Position numbers and translations under genes: made by a program. Under the pieces are notes generated by a model, which did no database searches, was not told where the DNA came from, and worked only from the letters and a program-made list of their open reading frames with translations. A stretch of 64,000 nucleotides of DNA, taken from contig NC_045146.1 of the NCBI RefSeq assembly GCF_008831285.2, positions 16,321,289 through 16,385,288 of the forward strand, given 5' to 3'. Source of the stretch: Nymphaea colorata (taxonomy: Eukaryota > Streptophyta > Magnoliopsida > Nymphaeales > Nymphaeaceae). Shown in pieces: positions 36,004 through 48,458 of the stretch (position 1 is its first letter; each line of letters begins with the position of its first letter).

Positions 36004-38801
36004 TCAACAGTAATGAGAAGAAGAAAAGGAAGATGGGATCAAGAAAGAAGAGGCAGTGGGGATCCTCTCCAGAACCTGCACCACCTCCTTCATGGCCGGC
36101 CGCCGCTGCGGCGCAGGAGAGACGCAGGCGAACCCCAGCCTCAAGCAGACCAGCAGGACCTCCTCATTCTCCTCCACCTGGGACCGGAGGCCCGGGTCCA
36201 CCATCCTCAGCGCCCGGTTCCGCTCCTCGGCCGGACCATCCTTCCATAACGCAAGCTCCGCTTCGGTTACGAGTCGACCCGTGATGAGCTCCAAGAACAG
36301 GACACCGAATGAATAGACGTCCCATTTCTGGGTGGGCTTGAGGGTCCGAAGCACTTCGGGCGCCTGGTAAGGAGAAACGTAGTTGGTGGACCCACCGAGC
36401 GGGCTGCTAGCCGGCGGGATATCAGCCGGGAGACTGTCCCGCGAGAGCGTCGACCGCCGGCTCCCGCCAAAGTACACGGCCGAGCTGCTGCCGTTGCTTG
36501 CCTTCCCGTGTACCAGCCGCTCCAGCCCAAAGTCCCCGATCTGGGGATCCATATCGGCGCCCAGCAGCACGTTGCTGGGCTTCAAGTTGCCATGGACGTA
36601 CTTCTTGTCGTGCAGGTAGGCTAGCCCCCGGGCCAAGCCTCGGCAGATCCGCAACCGCACCTCCCACTTCAAATGGACCGGAGACGAACCCGATTTCCCT
36701 AATAAAACCAACCCAAACAGACAATTAACCTAACCTACAATTATGAGTATGCTCCCACGACCTATGTCTCAACCGATTGAGAAACCTCCAACTACATAAT
36801 TTCATGCTCTTTTTCTTACTTTTCTTAAAATGTATAGATGAGCACAACAAAAATAAAAAAAAAACTCACATCGCAGCAAAAAAAAATTGATGGTAAAAAA
36901 ATAAATTTATTTTTCGCAATAGTATTTATGATGCAGGAAAAAAGAAACCACGAACAAGATAAATAACGTACTTTATATTTTTAACAAGGTGTTATTTTAT
37001 CCTAAAAACCTTCACGTTTTTCTTGGTGTATCGCTTTTCGAAACCGTCACGAAATGAAAGCGAAAGACTTTTCAGTTTTCACCGAAAAGTGCAGGTATCT
37101 GTTGGCGTGATTAATGAGGGGGGAAATCGGATTTATCCGGTTCCGAGGATGGAATTTCAGGAAATGAAAGCCGGGTCGAGGAAACGTACTGGTGTTGGAG
37201 AAGCTAGAGAGGCTCCCGTTGGGCGCGTAGTCGTAGATGAGAAGCTTCTCGTCGGAGCCCCAGTAGAAGCCACGGAGGTGAACCAGGTTCGGGTGGCGGA
37301 GCTTCGAGATGAGCCTGACCCGGTTCTCGAAGTCCTTCATCCGATACACCGCGCTTTCTCCGATTCGACGGACGGCGAGCGTCGTGCCGTCCTCGAGGAC
37401 CGCCTTGTACACGATGCTTGTTCCGCTGGCGCCCAGGATGTAGGCCGACGCCTTAAGCAGACGCTCCAGCTCCAGCTCCACCGTCTCGCCGTCCACCATC
37501 ACCAGACGTCCCGGTTTCTGATCCCGCGGCTCGTCCTCGGACTCGGAAACGGACGTCGAGCTTTCCGACACGCTCTCGTCGTCCTCGTCGCCGCTTCTTT
37601 TCCCGCTCGCTCGAAGGCACGACCATCTCCCGACACCGTCCTTCTTCTTCGGGTCGCGGGAAATTCCCGCCACGGACGCCCCTGCTGCCTTCTTCCGACT
37701 CACCTGGTACCGGTAGATGAAGATCATGAACACGAGGCTCAGCGCCGCGAAGTTTCCAACGACGATACCCGCAATCGTCACCGGTGCCAGCACGCCTGTC
37801 CTCTGCTTCGGCTTTTCGGTTTTTGCCGGTTTCACGGGCGGAGCGCTCCCGTTGTCCGTCGGCTCCTCCGGCAAGCTCTCAGGCATCGCCGCGATCGCGG
37901 GCGGCGAAGTCGTGGCGTTCAGCGACGAGTTGGAGAGAGTAGCCGGGACACTGCAGATACTCTTGAGCGGGGCGCCGCAGAGGCCTGGGTTTCCAGAGAA
38001 GGACTGTGACTTCTGGTTCAGGAAGGCCCCGACGTCAGGCACAGGACCAGTGAGGTTGTTATAGGAGAGGTCGAGCGTCGCATTCTCAGGGATTTTCCTG
38101 CCGATTTCCGGCGGTATCTCGCCAGAGAGTCGGTTAGAAGAGAGATTCAGATACAGGACGGTTCCGATCACCGACGGCAAGGAGCCGTTGAGCAGGTTCG
38201 ACGACAGATCCAACGCCTCCAGTGGCTGGGAATTGGCCCCGAAACCCGGCGGAATCTCTCCAGAGAAATAATTGTTGCTCAACGACAGAAAGCGTAGAGA
38301 CGGAGCGGTCGTCAGCTCGGCGGGGATGGTTCCGGCGAAGGCGTTGTCAGAGAGGTTAACACACTGAAGCTGACGCAGGCTGCCGATGTTGGCCGGAATG
38401 TCCCCGGAGAGTTCGTTATCGGCGAGAGCGAGGATCCGGAGCTCGCGAGCATTGAAAAGCCCCGGAGGAACCGTACCATTCAAGACGTTGCGCGACAGGT
38501 CGAGGTGGCGGAGGTGCTGCACGGAGCCGAGCTGCTCCGGAATCGACCCCAGCAGCTTGGCGCCCGGCAGCACCACCCCGACGACCCTCGACTCGGCCTC
38601 CCCCGCGACCGGCGCGCAGACGACGCCGGCCCACCTGCAAGGGCTGGCGTCGCTGTGGTTCCAGCTGTCAAGCACCGCCAGCGGGTCGCTGAGAGCAGCG
38701 TACTTGAACCACAGAAGCGCCTCCCCGTCGGCGTTGAGCCCCAGCCCGGCATTGAGCAGCGCGAGCACCACCCCAAGCACCGCGATGCCCGCCGTGATCA
38801 T
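36004..38801 (-). CDS. LRR receptor-like kinase, subfamily III, predicted pseudokinase
   Basis: Two exons (38801-37190 and 36698-36004) joined by a 491-base phase-1 intron give 768 aa. There is a signal peptide (1-24), an LRR N-cap with SDASPCRWAGVVC (to 62), about seven leucine-rich repeats (75-265), a Ser/Pro/Lys-rich stalk, a transmembrane helix (about 338-363), a juxtamembrane acidic Ser-rich stretch (402-425) and a kinase-like domain (about 450-755). The Gly-rich loop is LGASGTSIVYKAV. The ATP-anchoring lysine position reads AVR478R, and the catalytic loop reads H573GN575 in place of HRD, though DFG593-595 is kept. This pattern matches the Arabidopsis pair At4g34220 and At2g15300; the former is, as I recall, named Receptor Dead Kinase 1. 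Phosphotransfer is therefore unlikely, and a scaffold role at the plasma membrane is inferred. The gene is strongly GC-rich in its first exon. Confidence 0.94.
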
Positions 38802-40480
38802 CTTGGCTCAGTGCCGAGCTTCTCAATCATGGCTTGCTTCTCGCCGAACAAAAGTCACGCCGGCCACCGGATATTATATTAGCTCCCGGAATTCGTTCCC
38901 AGCCGTTTCGTTGGCTCACACTCTTGCAGAAAGTAAAGGGAAGGGAGACCTCTCTATCTCCCTCTTGGTCTGTATGTGTGGAGGCGGAGAGTAGGAGAGA
39001 GGTACTTAGTAAATAAACATATAATAAAGAAATGTATAATATTAAAGAAAGATTAGTAAAGTAAGTGAGGTTAAGTAAGGGACTGAGAGGGAGAAGCAAG
39101 CACCAGCTCACTCACCCTTCACCCTTCTCTTTTTGAGGGCCCTGGCCACTACTTAATTGTTATTTTTCTGAAATTCCATTTCTACCCTTTTGGTCCTGCA
39201 CGTGCTGGCGGGTAGTCTTCTCCTACGGCCCGCCCCCACTTGGTTACTGTGCGTCCGAGGGCGTCCATTCTCGCCATGCTTTCGTTCTCAAACCAACCGA
39301 CGACTCTTGGCTCGGCCCGGCTCGATTGGCCCTTCCCGAGCTTTCTTCCTTCGTTCACCGTAGCTTCTCTTCCTCACTTTCTGGTTTTAAATGCTCAATT
39401 TATTACGGACCCACTTTAGAAAAAGCAAGGGAACAAGGTGAGCTTCTTGGCGTCGTTCGATGAAGAGACATGCATTGGCTCGCTAACAAGCATGTTTGAC
39501 TTGCATTTTATAACAAAAAGTGTGTTTTGCAAGCAATTAGTGCTCGAAACTTCAAAGCAATTGTTATTTATTTTGTGAAGGAGGTAGCGGAACCTTGACT
39601 CCGTGGTTTCGATGTACAAATCTTATCGTTTTATAATGCTCAAAAGTTTCAGTAAGCAAGAAAAATTCATCACGGCCTCCTTTTGCTCGTTTTAGCTGTC
39701 GTTAACTCAAAGCTAGAAAGGAATCACGGCATTTGTTTTGTACACTTAAAGTAAGGAAGGACCCACGAAAGCTCTAGATATCAGTCACAATGTTGGTTCC
39801 CTAAAGTTCAACACACGACCTACGCGCTCTGTATAGCAAAATCAAAAAGGCCAATATGTTTTCGATTATGATTGTTTCATGAATATAACCTAAAGACTGA
39901 AATAGATTAAGTAATTTCTTGAAAAAATAATTTTATAAGTATCTTTATGAGACAGATTTATGAAACAAACTGTTTCATTGATCAAAGTCTCACACTCCAG
40001 CACTTTAACGTCTTTGTTGTCCTTTTAATGAAATGAGATCTAACTGCTAATGGCATTAATATTCCTAAAATTCTCAAAGGAATCTAAGGAATCCCAGTGT
40101 TTTCTTTAAACGTAAAGGGCACAAAGGTCATTCTAGGCTCTGCATTTTTTTACAATTTCCGAAAGACCTCAGTCACGCTATTATACTTCTCAAAAAAGAT
40201 GATAATAATCTTTTTGACCCCATGTAATGATTAAAACGGACTTGCTTTTCTTTCCAAAGCAAGTAGATGGGAATAGGGCTACTATGGGCATTTCACATTA
40301 TAGTGGCAAACTTATTTATTTTATTGAGAAGTTTCAGGTAAGAAGCGCAACCAAGCTTCTCAAACGAAAGGCAACAACCACTCTGAATTTAGATCATGTA
40401 ATTAAAGTTTTCATTTAGGCGACCGTTACCACGTTACTAAAATTGTCAACGGGAATCTTGTTAACGGGGGGAGTATTAGT
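38802..40480. other. Promoter side of the LRR receptor-like gene and AT-rich spacer
   Basis: Bases 38840-39125 are rich in GA/CT words on the upstream side of the minus-strand gene and probably include its leader. The rest has no supportable gene. Confidence 0.4.
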
Positions 40481-40484
40481 AATG

Positions 40485-41900
40485 ACAACCAAATCCAGTT
40501 GTTTCTTCGATCTAGATCCAAACCACAGTGTGGACCCGGGTTCGGTTTCGGAAAGTCAGGTTCAGACGCGAACTAACCAGACCCATAAGGTCGGGCTACG
40601 TTAGACTCAGCAAAGCCTGGGTTCGAGCCGAGCCGAGTACACAGTGTTCACATTTACGTTGGTTCCTAAACAACGGCATGTAAGTTTGATGAACATCCCG
40701 TCCGTTTGGATCCCGTAGCTTTCGACCTTTAAGAAATTGGTGTCAGTCCTTTTTATGGGATTCAAGTCGCTGTAACGACTAGCTCATTAAGTGGTCTGGT
40801 CCTCGAAACGTCCTTCCTCACTGGAAAATTAATAATATAATCAAATGACGCTCCGGAGAACCTACTCAACGTTTTCCGGTGCCGGAGAAGTCAATCTTCC
40901 TTGCATAAAATAATGACGCTCCTTTCATCTTCATTTTGTTGCAAGACGAGCAAGTGGTGAGAAAGAAAAACAAGCTCAACTTGGTTTTCAAAACTTCCCT
41001 TTTCTTTCTCTAGAATGCCAAGTTTCGTTTGAACGTGATTTATTTAGAGTGCCGGTTTAGTTTCATGAAACATTGTGTTAATATTCCCGGTGCCAAATAC
41101 CCTTTAAATGGATCGAATCAACTCATTGAATGAATCGGGTCGGGTTCTGCAATCCAAATGTGGATCGGAACCACTCTCAGAAGTCCATACTCATCGCTTT
41201 TCACATGCTTTACTGTGGGCCCCACTGGACACCTTAGCTTAGCTTCAGGGGCAAGGCATTCATCAAAATTAAATGCAACAGAAATGACGGTAAGAAAAAA
41301 AAAAAAAAAAACATGGGAGGGACCCGTTAAAACAGGCTCCCTTTAAAGAGGTAGCTTTTTTTTTTTTTAACTGTGGGAACAGTAAAACGATTGCACCTGA
41401 CCCGTTTGCAGGAGCCATGATGGTAGAAGGAAACCCCCTGCGAGGGCATTTATGTCATTTGTAACTTTCTGTGGGGTCAACACCTGCTTAGTGGAGTTCA
41501 GTTCATCTACAGTTGGATGGCTGAAATGGCCTTCATGGATGTCCAGTACCGAAACGGATCCGAATCACCAATTTCAAGATCCGGACTCACGATCCAAGAA
41601 AGAGTGGGCCAACTGCTGTCAAGCTTTGGATCCGGATTCAAAAAGGAAATCTAAGTACCGGGCGTACTTGAAAATGGCAAGTGAGAGTCGGATCGGGCAT
41701 AGACGTATCCATTTGCAGCCATCGGATCGGGTGTGGGGGAAGAGTCAGAGAACCGTGTTTGGGAACAGCGAGAAGATTGGTCAACGCCTATTCCCAACGA
41801 TTGACCACACCGGTCTGATCATGAGTGTCTGATAAATGGATCGGGCCAGTACCCGATCCATAAAGGACCTAGGACCCGTCCTCCGATCTAACCGGAGCTA
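40485..41900. other. Spacer rich in ggatccgg- and cccgg-type words
   Basis: Sequences such as gatctagatcc, acccgggttcgg, gagccgagcc (40500-40640) and repeated ggatccg, gatcggg (41560-41880) suggest fragments of old GC-armed repeats like the one near 2600. A 126-codon open frame at 41452-41832 shows no domain and is probably a by-product of these words. Confidence 0.35.
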
Positions 41901-43390
41901 ATTACTTTATACCAGACCAATTGGAAAATGACACGTGGATGTGGAAATTTGATAAATTTGGAGACATTTTTCTTAAATCCTTGGATTATGAAGACAGATA
42001 ATTTCATCAACAAAAGAAATATTGGCAGCGAATAAAAGAACGCTAATATAATGTGTATAAAGGTTCGTTTGAGGCCTGATTTTCAGCACATTTGCTTGAA
42101 CTATTTTCGAAGAAGAGAATGGTAGGCGGCGTTTCATACATGAAACTCTATCTATTGCACGATTTCTTTAATGAAACTCCGAAGAACATGCAAAGAATAT
42201 GAACAAATGTTCTTTTTAAAATCAGGTACTTCTTAAATTCTAACTCGACTTTGCTCTCGCGTCTCTGTCGTTACTTTGACTTTGCTAATCAAAAGCCATA
42301 CTGAACCTACCAGGCTGTTGTTAAAGTGGAACCTAAAAAGGATGTATGGTAGCTTTTATGATTTAACTCCTAAAACTTCAAGTATATTGTTCAAGTTTAA
42401 ATTTATTGAAAATAGTGGTTGCTATTTTATTTCTTTGGTAGTCGAGCTTATTGAAAATAGTGGTTGCCTTAACTATATATTTTATTTTTTTGGTAGCCGC
42501 CCGAAGAAGGACTAAAGCTCTCACCCCTTCCTTCTGTCGTTCGGAGCTTCTTCAGACTTGCAGTGAGTCTGTGGTATACCCATCAATTAGAGTGTTACAC
42601 TACCATCATTTGCAGTTTAAAGTGGTAGCACCCCATAAGAATCGAATTGATGCCTATGCTCTCACCAATCCGCCATAAGGGCATTCTGTTTCTATGCCAA
42701 ACATTAAAAAGCACAAAAGGTTTTGATTTTTTATGAAAAATTTATCACATGAACAAGCAAGATGAGCTAATTTTCATTTAACATGACAAATTTTTGAGGC
42801 TCTTCTTGGTTAAAAAAAAATTATGTTTCTCCTGCCATTATACAAGATGATCTAATGATGTAAGACCAGAATTTGCTCATAATTAGGTGCTGAGTGCCAA
42901 AATCCAAGCTTTACGAATATAATTAATAATCTCTCACTGGTTAAGTTCATGATTTGCAGATTCAAGTTCCTCGCATTTGATGCAGAATCACAGACACTTA
43001 TGTTAGACAATCAACTTTTGATGTTCAGACTTAATTATTCAGTTGAGCTCAGCCTTTGGCCCCACTCTCACGGCATTTAGCGAAGACAGCATTCCTTTTT
43101 TTTTTTTTAAATTACTTATAAAAGGAGAGAACATGAATTGCAATATGATGGTTCTCCAACTCCAAACACAAATAAGATAAAGTGCTTTCCGTATTAATAT
43201 ACACATACTGTTTTCAGAAAATGTGGAGTTCCACCAAAAATGTATGAAATTTGCAATAGCAAGATAAAGTTTCCTGTTGAACGTATGGATGCGAGAAAGT
43301 AAGGCCCAGATTTTAATAAATGAAGAACGCCCACATGAACAGAGTTGCAAGTATCTCCCTCTCCTTTCTTTCCCAGTCAAGATGTTGGCG
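41901..43390. other. AT-rich spacer, nothing seen
   Basis: No gene, tandem repeat or element with definable ends was found. A duplicated word (ttattgaaaatagtggttgc) occurs at about 42402 and 42449. Confidence 0.4.
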
Positions 43391-43646
43391 TTATTTCCTA
43401 TACATTGGCAGGCCCCTAGTTGGTGAAACCATTAATGTTCTTGAGCCATTAAAGAGTATATCCAGCTTCGACCTTGTGGCTACCAAAGTCCCTGATCTTT
43501 CATAAACTATTCCATTGACTTGATGACGACCGCTGCTAATAAAGGCTGGGCCCAAGAACTTAGGTAGAACAAACTTTCCATATAAAAATCTGGCAATTCT
43601 TTCAATCCCATTGGGCACTGCACTGTAGTAATTGCCTTGGAAATCA
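43391..43646 (-). CDS. Unrecognised candidate terminal exon
   Basis: On the minus strand an acceptor-like tttcag at about 43652-43647 precedes an open frame ending in a stop at 43391-43393. It encodes about 85 residues, beginning GFDFQGNYYSAVPNGIERIA, with a basic/hydrophobic middle (RFLYGKFVLPKFLGPAF) and the end RGLPMYRK. Composition looks protein-like, not random, but I recognise no family. Possible upstream pieces on the same strand (44132-43950 and 44320-44009, each with a hydrophobic stretch) could not be joined with good splice sites. It may be part of a small gene or chance. Confidence 0.25.
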
Positions 43647-43659
43647 AAACCTGAAATTA

Positions 43660-45970
43660 ATGAAATTGCGTTAAAAAAACATCAAAAAAACAACTGTATT
43701 ATACCTGAAAAAAATCTCGCCATCTTTAAATGATATTTGTGGCAATGAATTAATGGCTTCTTTCCCATGTCAAATTACTTTGCATGCGTTATTTCTGGGA
43801 ATCAGCTTATAATCAGTTCATATAATACTTATGTTTACTAAATCAATATATGTCATGAACCATAGAAATATATACATACATATATATAAGTGAAAACTAA
43901 TGACAAAAACTTTGGAATTATTTAAGTTGGTGAAATGAAAGTGATAAGATCAAGTGAGCTGCTGTCGTGGAAGAAGTGAGAGGAGGGGAGGATGACATAA
44001 GGCAAGGCTCATGCTGGTGAAGCTGACGATGCCCATGATGGAAGGGTGGGGAATCCAAGAGCTTCTACTAAGTGACACCAACATGAAGAAAAATAATCCT
44101 TTGCATCCCTTTTCCCCACTTCTGCCAGCCACAGTACTGTCTCTGACTGGTAGAGAAAGAAAAGCAGAAAGAGCAAAAAACAGGAGAAAGTGAGAGTTGC
44201 GCTCTCTCTGTCCCTCTTTATCTCCCTCTGTGCATTGCTTGGTGATTGACCAGAGTCGCCATCGGTTATGAAAATGCCTGCTTTCCCTTCTTTGGCTGCC
44301 CCCATTTGTTTAAGCCACAAGGGGCCAATATTACCGACAGAAGTCCCCTCTGTAAAGGCTCCCCTCCTGGCGCTTTAGTCATTTCATTACGATCAACATG
44401 TCATACTGGAGTCACAAGTTGCTTTTTGAGTAATTTAATTAATCGATAGATGCATTTACCATGTTCTCTGTAGCAGAGGAAATATAAAGTTAATTGTCGA
44501 ACACATGCATGCTTTTTAGAGGTGAACAATCAATCGTTTACTATGAATGAAAGCTTGATCATGCAAAGCTCAAACTTCTTACAGAAACAACTTGCTGCCG
44601 TCATGGTTCTCGCTCAAAGAGTCCGCAGCAAAGGCATCTATAAGTTTATATTGAAAAAAGAGTCATCTACTGTTTCTTCAGTCATCATTTAGTTGTGCTT
44701 AGAGAGAGATTGAGAGAGAAGGAGCACACATAAACAGATTCAGTAGCGGTGAGAACTCTGACAGAGCTGGTACTGTAAAGTGGGGTATATTTAGGTGGTC
44801 ACACTACCCAAGACCTTGCACTCACCACAGACGGCAGTTCTTTTATAATGGACAGATCTCTCTCTCATTTCCTTGGTTTTCGTTTCACGGTGAATGGTGA
44901 AATTTTTAATGTAAATGTCGGCAAGTTTGTTTTATTAAGTTGGAATAGCGACTTGGGCGTTCTATGACTTGTTATATTCTTCTATTTTATATTCGGACTA
45001 CCTTTGTCATCGGTAGTTGGCCCTTGTTTAACTTAGTTTTTTTTTGCTCTGATTTCTAACTACTCCCCTGCAGCTTACATCCATTATATATAATGTGACG
45101 TGCGTTAAACATAATTTAGTTAACTGCTGACATTCTAAAAGAAATGAAGGGACTGACAGAGACAGATTTAAAAGCCCATCTTACCTACAGGAAAGTTAAA
45201 TTTTAGTAACTTAATTTCCAAAACCAACAGTTCTTACCTTCAGCAAATGTGGCAGTGGCTGGCTTCTTATGGAAGAATATGTGGTTAGTACACGATAAGT
45301 GTGGAAGGAATCTGGTCGCAATTAGTGTAGACAATTGTACTATCTACAGCCATCTCTTTGGCTACTAAAACAACAAACCATGGCGTATGTTCTGGGTTGA
45401 TATCAATCAATCTATCTATGTTTCTACCACAGCATGTAATTAATGCAGTGATCGACTAAGAGAGAACCTTCAACGCAACATTGTCATGATCTAAAAGGAA
45501 GGAAGAACAGGGACTCAATGTGGTCGTGTGGCATTAAGAACAGTTATGGGTTTGAGTTTGATTTATGAAACACCCACAGAAAGTTGCCAAGAAAAAGCAC
45601 CACTGGTGCGGAAAGAGTGCATTGGAGGACGCATGATGTGGGCGTAAGAGAGAGAGACATGACTCGGAATCCACAGAAAAAGGATCGATCACATGAGTCC
45701 AGGAAAACTCCATGAAGGTCCAAGACTCGACTGAAACTGACTGAGAGTTTGGAGCAAGTGTACTGGACTGACTGAGACTGGGAGTTGGTTGAAAGGCCTC
45801 GGCAGCCAGGCATGTGTGTCCAAAACATGGGATCCAGCTTCAGCCCCATTTCACATGAACCACCTGACTAGCTCAGACATGGGTCACACCCAACTGCACC
45901 CGACTGATCCTTCACTTATCCCCACACCAATATCCTCATAGGGTCCACATGCATAGGTGGATCTGTAACT
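43660..45970. other. Spacer with no supportable gene
   Basis: Short open frames on both strands, none with a known domain. I looked for conserved plant microRNA sequences (156, 159, 160, 164, 166, 171, 172, 319, 390, 396) by eye and saw none. Confidence 0.35.
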
Positions 45971-45977
45971 AGCAGGT

Positions 45978-45986
45978 TCTCTCTCC

Positions 45987-46050
<64 letters not shown>
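45978..46050. repeat. Compound (CT)n(AT)n microsatellite
   Basis: A CT run is followed without a break by about 24 AT units and then by mixed AT/GT words to about 46100. Several short open frames here are translations of this repeat only. Confidence 0.95.
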
Positions 46051-46055
<5 letters not shown>

Positions 46056-46339
46056 TATATGTGTGTGTGTATATGTATATACACATACACATATATATAC
46101 ATATCAAGCATGCGCTGTCACCTACCATTGTTGGCAAGCATGCATAATGAAGAAATGGGCGTCCATGAATTCTTTCAGGCTATTTTTATGGAAATGATGC
46201 ACATTACCAAGATGTTCCAATACCCATCGGTTTACTTAGGCTATTTATATACTTTTTTTTCTTTAAATGAAAATGGAAACCACAAAACGAGTGTTAAATT
46301 CATAAAAAATTACCGGCATCTCCCTGAACATTAACGAAC

Positions 46340-46510
46340 ACGGAAGACACAAGCATGTGTAACTCGAACTCAACTCGTTTATAACTCGAATTTTAACTCA
46401 AGCCCGAGCTCGACACATTTATCGAATGAGTAGAGCTCAAGTCGAGCTTACAGGGGCATGTTTGCATCGAGTCCGAATTGGCTCAACTCATTGTACATCT
46501 CTACTGCCGA
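46340..46510. repeat. ctcgagct-type dispersed repeat
   Basis: Words such as aactcgaactcaactcg, agcccgagctcga, gagctcaagtcgagctt, and an end reading gtacatctctac, are typical of a short interspersed repeat widespread in angiosperms. It has no coding capacity. The exact ends are not visible. Confidence 0.4.
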
Positions 46511-47906
46511 GCTATGAATAAATAGAAAATTGACTGGCATCGAACTCGTTTCATATCCTGAAAAAAGTTTTAACCCATCTACTTAGTTCCGGATCCGGTC
46601 ATGGGTCCCAAATGGCTTTTTTGAAGAGCTCAGATCTTTACTTTATAGGACAAGAAGGATCTGGATAGCTAGCTGGAACCCCCACTCATGTGCAGCAGAA
46701 AAGGCTCTGTACAACCCAGAGCTTCTGTACTGATTATTATGCGACCAACAGCGTCCTTTTTGTAGGAATACTGACTGGCCCGTGTTTGGTTGGATCTGGA
46801 TCTAGGCTTTGTCGAATCTCCATAGCAAGGTCCACAGTCGGACTGATTGAGATGAAAAGTTTAAAACCAAAACCTGAGATAACCTTTTTAAATGACTAGA
46901 CAATTCTGGTAGTTCCTTGGATCCAGAATTGGTTCGGACAATTACTTGTTGAAGATGGGTCCAGATCAACGTGGCCTTATCACTAAATACAGAACCAAGG
47001 CAGCGAACAGGTACATCTTCTGTCCTGTACTTTTTGCAGATGTTCTTTCTCTCTGTCCCACATGCTCCAATTTTATAAGCAGTAATTTGTTAATAATATA
47101 TGTGTGTGTGAACCTCCTAATTTGTTTATAAGCACTAATTTCATATAAATTATACTTTAGTTTACTACTATCAAAATTTGGAGGTTATAAGAATAGTTCA
47201 TTTTTCAATTATTAATATATATGTGTGTATGAATGCATGTATGTATATACATGGATGTGACAGCCATGTCTTCCCCCACTACCCAAAAACATCAATGGCA
47301 GTGCTTTTTCAGCCAAGTATTCTCATAAAGCGAGAAACACAAAACATGGTATCCGTTATAATTTTCATGATACATATGTCTTGGTTCTAAAGCCGATAAC
47401 AGTCATTCAAATGATGCAGATATATTGAGGCGTTACCTTTAAAATTGATATAACGATATGCCTTAATTATGCAGTATGTTTATGTTCGGACCATGATCAA
47501 TTAAGCAATGTCCAGTTAGTGGAGTTTAGTAATAGCTACATCAATCCAAATCAGATCTGTTCACGGGATCCCAAGCTTTTTGATCCATAATTTCTTGACA
47601 GAGAATCAAACAGATTATGCCACAGCTTTAAAGGATGAAGACAACAGGCTCATTATCACAAGGCAGCAAACGTGAGGCCGACGCGTCAGCTTTTAGCACC
47701 ATTGAGAGAGTCTTTACAAGCGAATCAGAAGGGGCAAACCTGCTCTGTCATGAACACCTTCCCTAGTGGCCTCTCCAGTTCTTCTTGTGGTGCCATTACA
47801 CAGTAGAAAAGGTTCGATCATCATCGGCATCTAAGAGCTTCTTATACTCCCTTGGACGGTGGAAGAATCGTTTGAATCCGGTACGAACCGCTATCATCCC
47901 CTCCCA
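46511..47906. other. Spacer with no supportable gene
   Basis: Only short frames were found, and no repeat with definable ends. Confidence 0.35.
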
Positions 47907-48018
47907 AACAACATTTTCTTTCAGACCTTTCAACCAATCAATACGACCACGACCCCCTCCGGAACAACATTTTCTTTCAGACCTTTCAACCAATCAATAC
48001 AACCCCAGAGAGCATGGT
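47907..48018. repeat. Two-copy tandem duplication, 56-base unit
   Basis: The word aacaacattttctttcagac, followed by ctttcaaccaatcaatac, occurs at 47907 and again at 47963, offset by exactly 56 bases, with a few changes between the copies. Confidence 0.88.
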
Positions 48019-48186
48019 TGGCTAAAACTCAGTTTCCTGAAAACTAGCTTTTGATATAAAACTTTGAGTATTCAGATATGCTCTCATTATTCCCAATAAG
48101 ATGGCTCGGTAATAAATAGACGCTTCCAAAGCACGACCTGCATGTTTTGCACGCAACAATCCGATTAGTTCCTCAAGAGATAAGCA

Positions 48187-48333
48187 GTAGCGGAACTAAA
48201 AAAAGTGGCTGGCGAGACATTTGTTTAAAAATACTCATATCTGGTGAGACAAATATATATATATATAAAGATACCCATTTAAAAATAAATAAAATTTTAA
48301 GAGATTAGTATGGGCAGTTGTGGCTCCGCCACT
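48187..48333. mobile_element. hAT-like MITE with near-perfect 8-base target duplication
   Basis: The left end CAGTAGCGGAACTA and the right end in reverse complement TAGTGGCGGAGCCA are inverted repeats. Flanks are gagataag on the left and gggataag on the right, an 8-base duplication with one mismatch, the size typical of hAT elements. The core is AT-rich with an (AT)n run and has no frame. Confidence 0.65.
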
Positions 48334-48458
48334 AGGGATAAGTAAAATCTTGCTTCAACCATTTTCAAGGTAGTTGGCGCAACGGTCGGTTTCTGTTTTG
48401 AATTTTTGTGGTATTAACCCTCTGGGTTGCAAAAGGAGGCTATTAACTGCAAGCTGGT

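Noticed and set aside
37023-38009. 328-codon open frame on the plus strand
   Set aside because: It is antisense to the GC-rich first exon of the LRR receptor gene; its Arg/His/Pro-rich product has no domain and is a composition effect.
41452-41832. 126-codon plus-strand frame
   Set aside because: It is made largely of ggatccg/gatcggg words from repeat sequence, with no domain.
45884-46137. Tyr/Ile repeat protein frames
   Set aside because: Translations of the (AT)n microsatellite.
46340-46510. Possible LTR-element fragment
   Set aside because: No terminal TG..CA ends, primer-binding site or coding remnant; better described as a short dispersed repeat.
48366-48430. tRNA-like A-box (tagttggcgcaacgg)
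   Set aside because: No B-box at the right distance and no cloverleaf; not a tRNA or a clear SINE head.
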